From Gordionus sp. m RMFG-2023 (taxonomy: Eukaryota; Nematomorpha; Gordioida; Chordodea; Parachordodidae): DNA of 64,000 nt. Position 1 is the stretch's first letter, and every line of letters starts with the position of its first letter. The DNA lies in contig NC_088776.1 in assembly GCF_954871325.1 (NCBI RefSeq), positions 11,966,052 to 12,030,051 on the forward strand, written 5' to 3'. Made by a program: the position numbers and the translations under genes. Under the pieces are notes generated by a model. The model saw nothing but the letters and a program-made list of their open reading frames with translations, made no database searches and was not told the origin of the DNA. This document shows, one piece after another, positions 18,001 through 27,500 of this stretch.

Positions 18001-21000
18001 ATTTTCAAATTATTTATTATTGAATGATAATTTTTTTTAAATTATCTGAAATACGAGTGTTGTAACTAGTTAATTTTTATATTCCTAAAAAGGTAACTTG
18101 ATTAGTGTTGTTAAAAAGTCGAGTTCTTACGACTTGCGACTCGAGTCGTAGTCGTAAAAAACGGCGCCGACTCAAGCCGATCAAGGAGCCGCATGAGTCG
18201 GCTCACTTAGTCGGCTCGCTTAGTCGGCTCACTTAGTCGGCTCGCTTAGTCGGCTCACTTAGTCGGCTCGCTTAGTCGGCTCACTTAGTCGGCTCACTTA
18301 GTGGGCTCAGAGGGTAGCTTGAGTTTATTTTAAATTTAGAGCCAAAAATTATTTTTATGTTATTGAGAAATTTTAAATAATAATGTAGAATTTTATTTAT
18401 TTATTTTTAGTAAAATAATTTATTTTATTTATATTTTATTTAATGCAAATAATATGTTTTGATTTGATTATAAAAAAATGGATTTATTTATTTGATTTTT
18501 TTTTAAATAAAAAAAAATTAATATTTTTGAGCTAAAAATTTTAAGCAAAAAATATTTTTGAAACATATTTTGCTGATTTTTTGAAGAAATTTTATTCTTT
18601 TGTTTTATCATAAAATTTTATTCTTTTTTTAATTATATCATAAATAAATAATCTTTTAGGTCAAATCTTCTATAGTTTTTTTATATTATTTTTATAAATA
18701 TATCTATATTTTAAGTTTATTTTATTATAAGAGGTGGTTTTTCTAAATAATTTTTTTATTAATATATCTATATTTTAAGAATATATACTGGTTTTTCTTT
18801 TTCTAAATAATTTTTTTTATAAATATATCTATATTTTAAGTATATTAAAAGAGGTGGTTTTTCTAAATTATTTTTTTATTAATATTTATGTCAAACTTTT
18901 TTTTAATGCGACAATTGTCATATGCGTTATTTTTTAAGATTTTTGAAATTTTTGGACACAAAAGGGTTATAATATAATTTATATTGTAAAGATATTATAT
19001 TATAAATTCAATGAAGATGTTCCCTGGAAAAATGATAATTATCATAATAGGTAGGTATATTTTTGAACATATAAGATTTTTTTGTGACGCTAATGGGCAA
19101 AAATATGTTTCTTTAACAGGTAAAATTTAATGTAGATGTACCCTAGATAAATGACAATTGTCATAATCATTGTTTTTAAATTTTTTTGACGTAAATTGGC
19201 TAAAATAAGCTTTGCTAACATGTTTAAATAAAATTTTAGTGAAGATGTAAGATAGATAAGTGACAATTGTCATAATCGTTGTTTTTAAAGTTTTTCGAAT
19301 TTTTTTGACGTAAATGGGCTAAAATAAACATTGCTAACATGATTAAATAAAATTTTAGTGGAGATGTACCATAGATAAGTGACAATTGTCATAATCGTTG
19401 TTTTTAAAGTTTTTCGAATTTTTTTAACGTAAATGGGCTAAAATAAGCATTGCTAACATGTTTAAATAAAATTTAAGTGAAGATGTACCCTAGATAAGTG
19501 ACAATTGTCATAATCGTTGTTTTTAAAGTTTTTCGAATTTTTTTGACGTAAATGGGCTAAAATAAGCATTGCTAACATGTTAAAATAAAATTTTAGTGAA
19601 GATGTAAGATAGATAAGTGACAATTGTCATAATCGTTGTTTTTAAAGTTTTTCGAATTTTTTTGACGTAAATGGGCTAAAATAAGCATTGCTAACATGTT
19701 TAAATAATATTTTAGTGGAGATGTACCCTAGATAAGTGACAATTGTCATAATCGTTGTTTTTAAAGTTTTTCGAATTTTTTTGACGTAAATGGGCTAAAA
19801 TAAGCATTGCTAACATGTTTAAATAATATTTTAGTGGTAATGTACCCTAGATAAGTGACAATTGTCATAATCGTTGTTTTTAAAGTTTTTCGAATTTTTT
19901 TGACGTAAATGGGCTAAAATAAGCATTGCTAACATGTTAAAATAAAATTTAAGTGAAGATGTACGATAGATAAGTGACAATTGTCATAATCGTTGTTTTT
20001 AAAGTTTTTCGAATTTTTTTACGTAAATGGGCTAAAATAAGCTTTGCTAACATGTTTAAATAAAATTTTAGTGAAGATGTACCATAGATAAGTGACAATT
20101 GTCATAATCGTTGTTTTTAAAGTTTTCCGAATTTTTTTGACGTAAATGGGCTAAAATAAGCATTGCTAACATGTTTAAATAAAATTTTAGTGGAGATGTA
20201 CCATAGATAAGTGACAATTGTCATAATCGTTGTAATTTATATACATTCTTAAATTAATTGTTTAATAGGTTAATATAAAATAAATTGATTTAAACAAACG
20301 AATATATAAAATATAAGTTTTATTTATATGAATAAAATTTTAATTCATGCTAAACATTTACTTTTTAATTAATTAAACAATTTGATATATAAATGCCATA
20401 ATAACAACACGCGAGCTTAAATTAACATGATTAAAATCTATATTTTTATCGATTTGCATCAATAAAATTATAAAATAATGATTATGACAATTGTCACTTA
20501 TCTAGGGTACATCTTCACTGAAGGTTTATTTAGATATGTTCGCAATACTTATTTTAGCCTATTTAAGTCAAAAAAATTAAAAAAACTTTAAAAATAATTA
20601 TTATGACAATTGTTACTTTTCTAGGGTACATCTTCACTTAAATTATATTTAGACATGTTAGCAATACTTATTTTAGCCTATTTACGTCAAAAACTTTAAA
20701 AATAACTATTATGACAATTGTCACTTATCTATGGTACATCTCCACTAAAATTTTATTTAATCATGTTAGCAATGCTTATTTTAGCCCATTTACGTTAAAA
20801 AAATTCGAAAAACTTTAAAAACAACGATTATGACAATTGTCACTTATCTAGGGTACATCTTCACTTAATTTTATTTAAACATGTTAGCAATGCTTATTTT
20901 AACCCATTTACGTCAAAAAAATTCGAAAAACTTTAAAAACAACGATTATGACAATTGTCACTTATCTAGGGTACATTACCACTAAAATATTATTTAAACA

Positions 21001-24000
21001 TGTTAGCAATGCTTATTTTAGCCCATTTACGTCAAAAAAATTCGAAAAACTTTAAAAACAACGATTATGACAATTGTCACTTATCTATGGTACATCTCCA
21101 CTAAAATTTTATTTAATCATGTTAGCAATGCTTATTTTAGTCCATTTACGTCAAAAAAATTTGAAAAACTTTAAAAACAACGATTATGACAATTGTCACT
21201 TATCTAGGGTACATTACCACTAAAATATTATTTAAACATGTTAGCAATGCTTATTTTAGCCCATTTACGTCAAAAAAATTCGAAAAGCTTTAAAAGAAAC
21301 TATTATGACAATTGTCACTTATCTATCGTACATCTTCACTAAAATTTTATTTAAACATGTTAGCAAAGCTTATTTTAGCCCATTTACGTCAAAAAAATTC
21401 GAAAAACTTTAAAAACAACGATTATGACAATTGTCACTTATCTATCGTACATCTTCACTAAAATTTTATTTAAACATGTTAGCAATGCTTATTTTAGCCC
21501 ATTTACGTCAAAAAAATTCGAAAAACTTTAAAAACAACGATTATGACAATTGTCACTTATCTATCGTACATCTTCATTAAAATTTTATTTAAACATGTTA
21601 GCAATGCTTATTTAAGCCCATTTACGTCAAAAAAATTCGAAAAACTTTAAAAACAACGATTATGACAATTGTCACTTATCTATGGTACATCTCCACTAAA
21701 ATTTTATTTAAACATGTTAGCAATGCTTATTTTAGCCCATTTACGTCAAAAAAATTCGAAAAACTTTAAAAACAACGATTATGACAATTGTCATTTATCT
21801 ATGGTACATCTCCACTAAAATTTTATTTAATCATGTTAGCAATGCTTATTTTAGTCCATTTACGTCAAAAAAATTCGAAAAACTTTAAAAACAACGATTA
21901 TGACAATTGTCACTTATCTATGGTACATCTCCACTAAAATTTTATTTAATCATGTTAGCAATGCTTATTTTAGCCCATTTACGTCAAAAAAATTCGAAAA
22001 ACTTTAAAAACAACGATTATGACAATTGTCACTTATCTATCTTACATCTTCACTAAAATTTTATTTAAACATGTTAGCAAAGCTTATTTTAGCCAATTTA
22101 CGTCAAAAAAATTCGAAAAACTTTAAAAATAACTATTATGACAATTGTCTTTTATCTAGGGTACATCTACATTAAATTTTACCTGTTAAAGAAACATATT
22201 TTTACCCATTAGCGTCACAAAAAAATCTTATATGTTCAAAAATACCTACCTATTATGATAATTATCATTTTTCCAGGGAACATCTTCATTGAATTTATAA
22301 TATAATATCTTTACAATATAAATTATATTATAACCCTTTTGTGTCCAAAAATTTCAAAAATCTTAAAAAATAACGCATATGACAATTGTCGCATTAAAAA
22401 AAGTTTGACATAAATATTAATAAAAAAATAATTTAGAAAAACCACCTCTTTTAATATACTTAAAATATAGATATATTTATAAAAAAAATTATTTAGAAAA
22501 AGAAAAACCAGTATATATTCTTAAAATATAGATATATTAATAAAAAAATTATTTAGAAAAACCACCTCTTATAATAAAATAAACTTAAAATATAGATATA
22601 TTTATAAAAATAATATAAAAAAACTATAGAAGATTTGACCTAAAAGATTATTTATTTATGATAAAATTAACAAAAGTATTTCTTAAAAAAGTTAAAAATT
22701 TATTAAAAAAATCAACAAAATATGTTTAAATATTTTTGTTCAAAAATTATTTTTTGCTTAAAATTTTTAGCTCGAAAATATGAATTTTTTTTTATTTAAA
22801 AAAAATCAAATAAATAAATCCATTTTTATTATAAGATCAAAACATATTTGAAATAAAATTTAAAAAAATTTTTTGTTTGCTAATAATAAAATATTAACAT
22901 TAAATATAAATAAAATAAATTATTTCACTAAAAATAAATAAATAAAATTCTACATTATTATTTAAAATATCTAATAACATAAAAATAAATTTTGACCCTA
23001 AATTTAAATTAAACTCAAGCTAACCTCTGAGTCCACTAAGTGAGCCGACTAAGCGAGCCGACTAAGTGAGCCGACTAAATGAGTCGACTAATGCGGCTCA
23101 TTTAGTCGACTCGAGTCTGAGCCGTTTTATCGACTAGAAACTAGGCTCGAATCGTAGCTAAGTCGACTCGGCTTAGCCGTTTAACAACACTAAACTTGAT
23201 ACTTCTGGAATAATTTTTATAACAAATCATTTTTTTAAATTAAATTTTAAAAATTTACGATTTACAAATTAATCAGGGGTTTAAAAAAAATCTATCATTT
23301 ATTTTTTTCTAAAAAATGGCTGAGCATTCCAATTATTAACATCAATCTAATGCACAATTACACTAATATAAAAGTTATTATTTATATAAAATATTTTTCG
23401 AATCTTGGCCAAGGTATTTTTACATTTAGGTTCGTTGTTTTGGTAATACTTGTAATTTCTTAATCATTTGAATGCCAGTCTCATCAAATGACGAGTCAAG
23501 CAGAATTCATATTATAGTCATTAAATATAAAAATACAGAAATTTAATCATGATTTATTGGTCTGATCAATTTTCATTATTAATTATGAAAAAAGGTGCAC
23601 ATACAGAATCAGACATTTAATCAAAATTATAAATAAATTTAATATATTATAACAATAAAATTAATTATTTGATATATTCATTGATACATATAAATATTTT
23701 AAAAGATAATTAGTTACTTTTGGTAAAAATATAATTAGCAATTACTGTTAGTGGATTATTTTGCAAAAATGAAATGTAACAACACTTAGAAAATCCCTAC
23801 TTAGAAATATCAGTCATTAAATATTTATTTTTAAAAATCTGTAAGGTTTGTGATGAACCTCACCCAATTCAAATTAAAGCAATGCTGGACCATTGCATCA
23901 AAGGAGAATACAAGCCCGCTTATACTATAATGGAAAATTTTTGGCATTCTGGATTTTCGCCTGAAGATATAATAGGCAGTGTTTTTAAAGTCTGCAAAAC

Positions 24001-24240
24001 ATTAACAAATGCGCCTTCTGAGATGTGTAAACTTCAATTTATCAAGGTTAATTATTTGAAATTTTATTATAATTATTTAACACTTTATTTAAAGTTGAAA
24101 TTCTTATAATATTTAACTTTTTTTAGGAAATTGGGTATACGCACATGAGAATATGTGAAGGAGTTAATTCCCTATTGCAATTATCTTCATTAATTTCAAA
24201 ATTATGTCATTTATCGCAAAACCAATCTATTACATCATAG
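6068..24240 (+). CDS. RFC2: Replication factor C subunit 2 (RFC40), nine coding exons
   Basis: Exons: 6068-6250, 6297-6338, 6378-6484, 9953-10054, 10099-10199, 17135-17292, 17912-17977, 23846-24046, 24127-24240. All junctions are GT-AG and the phases join into one frame of 357 residues (family about 354). Order: [16 protein letters not shown] (about 39-54), Walker A GPPGTGKT (76-83), [19 protein letters not shown], Walker B IILLDEAD (137-144), [18 protein letters not shown], sensor-1 FALACN, the SRC motif with the arginine finger (183-185), then [15 protein letters not shown] and the C-terminal collar helices [18 protein letters not shown]. The match to RFC2 is near continuous and better than to RFC3, RFC4 or RFC5. 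RFC2 is one of the AAA+ ATPases that load PCNA (and 9-1-1) onto DNA in the nucleus. The start is the least certain point: ATG 6068 puts EKYRP at the family's distance from the N-terminus, but MSILINKY (6146) or an upstream exon is possible. Introns 3, 5 and 7 are 3.5, 6.9 and 5.9 kb and full of mobile elements. Confidence 0.95.
6830..7460. repeat. Minisatellite and hairpin in RFC2 intron 3
   Basis: About seven or eight imperfect tandem copies of a roughly 70-bp unit containing AAATTAGCTCCCTTGGTGAT and TTTACCCTCTCAGTGAGTAG, each followed by AAATAAATAT. At 6898-6995 the array is interrupted by a near-perfect inverted repeat whose arms read AAATATATTTTATTCATTAT and its complement. No coding capacity. 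Confidence 0.75.
8054..8244. mobile_element. MITE of the TAGTGTTGTTAAAC family with exact 8-bp TSD
   Basis: Starts TAGTATTGTTAAATGGC and ends GAGCCGTTTAACAACACTA. It is flanked on both sides by GTCAATAG (8046-8053 and 8245-8252). The 8-bp duplication and TAGNG...CNCTA ends are typical of hAT-superfamily insertions. 191 bp, non-coding, in RFC2 intron 3. Confidence 0.85.
12700..15650 (-). mobile_element. Decayed non-LTR retrotransposon with R2-like restriction-type endonuclease domain
   Basis: Inserted antisense in RFC2 intron 5. Reading on the minus strand from 15600: an N-terminal Cys-rich patch (CNCPLCNK, about 15590), a linker region, the reverse transcriptase (15124-13680), then a C-terminal segment at about 13290-12825 with [31 protein letters not shown] and, after a spacer, WDFSC. 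The CCHC-like patch followed by RPD...D is the signature layout of the restriction-like endonuclease of R2-type non-LTR elements. Base composition is markedly more balanced than the intron around it, a sign of recent arrival compared with other repeats. At least three frame breaks separate the parts. Exact family (R2, NeSL, Utopia-like or other) is not decided here. Confidence 0.8.
13680..15124 (-). pseudogene. Reverse transcriptase core of the R2-like element
   Basis: Two overlapping-frame pieces (14492-15124 and 13680-14453). Visible motifs: [20 protein letters not shown] (fingers), [13 protein letters not shown], motif [13 protein letters not shown], motif [14 protein letters not shown], motif C WYIDDG with the two catalytic aspartates, then [13 protein letters not shown]. 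The catalytic residues are intact. One frameshift near 14490 separates SNHLSRIN from [21 protein letters not shown] rather than the usual FADD of LINEs is notable. Confidence 0.85.
15655..16640. repeat. Two direct copies and one inverted copy of a 350-430-bp repeat
   Basis: 15665-15990 and 16095-16420 are direct copies (both contain CAGTTTATTATATGTGATCA and AAGCTTTGATTGCAAA). 16478-16625 is an inverted copy of the middle part. They sit directly beside the 5' side of the antisense R2-like element and might be its untranslated leader or an older repeat it entered. Non-coding. Confidence 0.75.
17444..17672. mobile_element. hAT-type MITE with CAGAGACCTGCAGG end
   Basis: Starts CAGAGACCTGCAGGCCC and ends GAAGGTCTCTG, loosely inverted. 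Flanks are AATTATAT and ATTTATAT, an 8-bp duplication with one difference. 229 bp, non-coding, in RFC2 intron 6. GC-rich ends with GGCCCGGG/GGCC tracts resemble the copies at 45531 and 48626. Confidence 0.7.
18190..18305. repeat. 13-bp tandem repeat near the left end of the palindromic element
   Basis: About eight copies of AGTCGGCTCACTT/AGTCGGCTCGCTT. About three to five inverted counterparts lie at 23030-23110 at the right end. The GC-rich subterminal repeats stand out from the surrounding AT-rich DNA and are in the position where transposase-binding repeats lie in hAT elements. Confidence 0.85.
19030..20237. repeat. 119-bp tandem array, left arm, each unit with TGACAATTGTCA
   Basis: Ten intact TGACAATTGTCA dodecamers at near-constant 119-bp spacing (about 19152, 19261, 19380, 19499, 19618, 19737, 19857, 19976, 20094, 20213), with two degenerate ones outward at about 18909 and 19036. 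Other unit landmarks are GACGTAAATGGGCTAAAATA and GCTAACATGTTTAAATAA. Confidence 0.92.
20478..22390. repeat. 119-bp tandem array, right arm (inverted)
   Basis: Inverted counterpart of the left array with about 17 units, counting degenerate ones: intact TGACAATTGTCA at about 20485, 20712, 20830, 20949, 21068, 21187, 21305, 21426, 21543, 21663, 21782, 21901 and 22020, degenerate at about 20603, 22139, 22257 and 22380. The five extra units account for the roughly 580-bp greater length of this arm. Confidence 0.9.
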
Positions 24241-24557
24241 ACAGAATTACGAATTAGAGTAGATATAATGAATAAATTTAAAATTGTTAATATAAACACC
24301 AAATTATTTTAGTTTATATAATATAATCATTTAATCATACAAATTAAATCAATATATTTTGGAAATATAATTATCCAATAAATAAAAAAAGGTAATCAGT
24401 AAAATGGAATATAATGAAGATCGACATATACCTTTAATATAAATCAAAATATTGACGAAAAAAATAGGTAAAGGAATACATAAATCATGAGGCTTGGTAA
24501 TTCATTAAATGCCTATATTCAAGTTGATTTTTATCTTGTTTTAGGCTCATCGTTAAT
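24241..24557. other. Convergent 3' intergenic spacer between RFC2 and SSR3
   Basis: 317 bp between the two stop codons. It contains AATAAA on the + strand at about 24272 and another at about 24378, either of which could serve RFC2. No gene seen. Confidence 0.5.
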
Positions 24558-27500
24558 TTATGAAGTACCGGTTGAGAATAGGGCTGTTAGTCCGCTAGCT
24601 GTTAAATAAATAAAAATGAATAATCATATTATAATGATAATAATCGCTTCTAACTCTTATATCAAAAATTATTTGTAGCAAGCAGGGATGCTCATTTTAT
24701 TTATCTTGTTCTTTTTAACATGTCTTCGATCCTTAAAGTGGGTCGAGCATGGAAGGTCTCGTTAGAATGAATTAAATCGTTTTGCATTGCTAAAAATCTA
24801 TTGTCGGAAAATTAGTTCATGCTTACTATTTTTAAAACAAAAGAGCAAAATACAATACAAATTTAATATATAACAAAATATTATTTCTTTAACCCTCTTA
24901 CCAATGATCATTGACAAGGCGTAATTGATTGGCGGGTGGGTAGAGGCCAATAGAAGGCAGGAGCAAACTAAGAAACACAAGAGAAAGAGGGAATTGTTGT
25001 AAAATATGGAATAAGTCGTAGCTTCATAATCGGAAACCTCGTTTTTTTTCCATAATATTCGCTCGTCTCTGTCTTTTCTTGATATCATTTTCTTGGTGTT
25101 TATAGCGTTGGCTAGGCCCATGTTATTTGGAGAAACATCGTCTGTATTAATTATATACAATAATAAATAAGATAGCGTATAACCGAGAGACATTTTTTCG
25201 GAAATAAAGTGAATTGATAAGTAACTTACTATTTTTAACTAGTTCTGAAATTTGTTTCCCTAACGCTTATCGGTTATACAAACATATGTTTTGCCTCAGG
25301 AGTATGAATTTATAACTATATTTTTAATATTTCACGCCAATGTTTGTATCGGCGGCGATCCAGCGGCGCGCTGAATTTTTCAATACCTTAGAAAACTATT
25401 GGTTTTTTTCATAATTTTTTTAAAAAAATTCATGATAAAGTTTTTCTAATACCAATATGATACATTCAATTAAATTCATAAAATTATAGTTTAATGTATT
25501 AATATTATTTTATTTAAATGGGAAGGATATAGAGAGATCTTCTTGAGTTTAATGTTAGCCATTGGGTTATTCAATGTCAAATGAGCAAAAAAAATGAGAT
25601 TTTCGGAAGACCCCCTTCAATTTTTTAAAATTTGGTAAGCAAAGAGGGGTTAATATTACTAAGAAATAGCCAACATTTTAGCCTCCTAACATTCATATTC
25701 TTAGAAATATCAGGGTTCAAAGTGGCAAAAATGACCTATTTTTACCATTATCTGCAGTCATTCAATTAAATATATCTTAAAAACTACATAATTGTAAATA
25801 ATAAAACTAGGATCAAGATTAATTACAAAGATTATACTTATAAATTAAAAAAAATGTTTTTTGATTTTTCCAATTTCCGGCTATTTTAAAAAATTGAATT
25901 ATTTTAAAAGATAAAGTAACTAAAAATTTAATTTTTTTGTTATTCTGCAACAGAATTCAAAATATCTAACGAGTCACGATAAGTTAGTATTGTTAAACGG
26001 CTTGTTTTACCCAATTTTTAAAAACCGATAACTCAAGATTTTAGCCAAAAGTAAATTATCCAAGTTTGGAGATTTTACCCACAGTTTTCAGCAGAAAAGT
26101 TTGGACATCTATTGTCTAAATTAATGGCTTAGGTAATAATATTTTGGCTAAAATCTTGACAGCTGTTTTAAAAATCGGCTAAATCGAGCCGTTTCACTAC
26201 ATTCTGTCGTAAATTTTGCCCATATTTAAATGAGATAATTAACTTTTTAAGAATTAAAAAAATATATATATACTTAATAATTCGTAGTTAGTTTACTTTT
26301 AAAATATTAATTTTTTATGATAAATCCAAAGAGAGATGGTAAATGGTTATCGTATAATTTTTTATTTTAAGTAATGGATTTGTGGATCGGGATAGCCCTA
26401 ATTGATGCATTTTATTTTTCCAATTGTTCTCTAATGGGTTCAGGTTTTATGTAATTTAATCGTGAAATCGAGTTTAACCATGTTTGATGTTTAAATCCCT
26501 GGATTGCATCATTTTTTAATAAAGTATTAGTAATATTTAAAAAAACTTCCATATATAACCTAAATTATTGGTGACGGCGACAGATGAATTATCTTTAGCC
26601 GCAGAACTACCAAAAGTGAGAGAACTAGTAACTTCTCTGGTTACGGCTTCTTCTCTTTTCTGAGCGAACTTGTGCTTAAGGACAAACTTAACGTTTTTAT
26701 AGGCATAAGCCATCAGGAAGGTTGCCGGAAGAGTCAAAATAACGAAAAGCATCATTAGCAATGGCATGGTTGGTTCGACAGGATATATTCTCCAAAAAAT
26801 CCAAGCGGGAATGGCGGTTATGATCATGCCATTACCTAAAATTTACATTATAATAAATTGATGGAGTAAATAAAAATAAACTTTTATAAGGACTATAGAT
26901 TTTTTTTTAAATAATAAATTTTTTGTCAAAAATGAGGGTTGTGGAAATAAAATTAATTTGATTCTTATGGCGATTTTTTTTAATTATCATTGATAAAATA
27001 TTGTTAAGCGACTCGATCTGGGCCAATTTTTAAAAAAGGCTAAAATATTGTAGCCTGAAAAAGATTGCCTAATTCTCGATATTTCGCTAATAGATGTCGA
27101 AACTTCTGTGCCATCTATGAGCAAAACCTTAAGGCTTACGTGTAATATTTTTCTGGATGTTAGTCCTTTTTACGGCTCAAATTGAGCTGTTAACATATGT
27201 ATATCCAATGACATTGAGTATTAGAAATATAAAATAATTGAACGCCATTTTTATTACTCCTAATAAAATAAATGTAATATTTGCGATAGGGGTGTACCGA
27301 TACCACTTTTTGGAGGCCGATCCGATCCGATATTCCAGACATTAAATTGATATCGGCCGATAACCGATCCGATATCATATCTAATTTTGTATTCTGTAAA
27401 GATACCGGTTTTAATTTTTAATTTACTTTTTATTAGTACAACATCTATAATTTTACTATATCATAACATATGTCATTTAAATATATTATAATGATCAGTT

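Larger units (their letters stand above)
18103..23192. mobile_element. Giant 5.09-kb palindromic hAT-type foldback element
   Basis: Starts TAGTGTTGTTAAAAAGTCG and ends CCGTTTAACAACACTA. Both flanks carry the identical 8-mer AACTTGAT (18095-18102, 23193-23200), so it moved as one unit into RFC2 intron 7. The two halves are inverted copies: arm 1 about 18103-20237, arm 2 about 20478-23192, with a 240-bp centre. Each arm has, from the outside in, terminal sequence, 13-bp tandem repeats (AGTCGGCTCACTT), about 800 bp of single-copy AT-rich DNA and then a tandem array of a 119-bp unit. No open frame of note exists inside, so mobility needs a transposase from elsewhere. It shares its ends with the small MITEs at 8054, 50426 and others. 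Confidence 0.93.

Noticed and set aside
19030-22390. Regular 119-bp repeats looking at first like a CRISPR-type array
   Set aside because: There are no variable spacers: the whole 119-bp unit is repeated, the array is mirrored in inverted orientation and the host DNA is eukaryotic.
6068-24240. Assigning the clamp-loader gene as RFC4 or RFC5
   Set aside because: [26 protein letters not shown] and [18 protein letters not shown] match RFC2 closely and in order.
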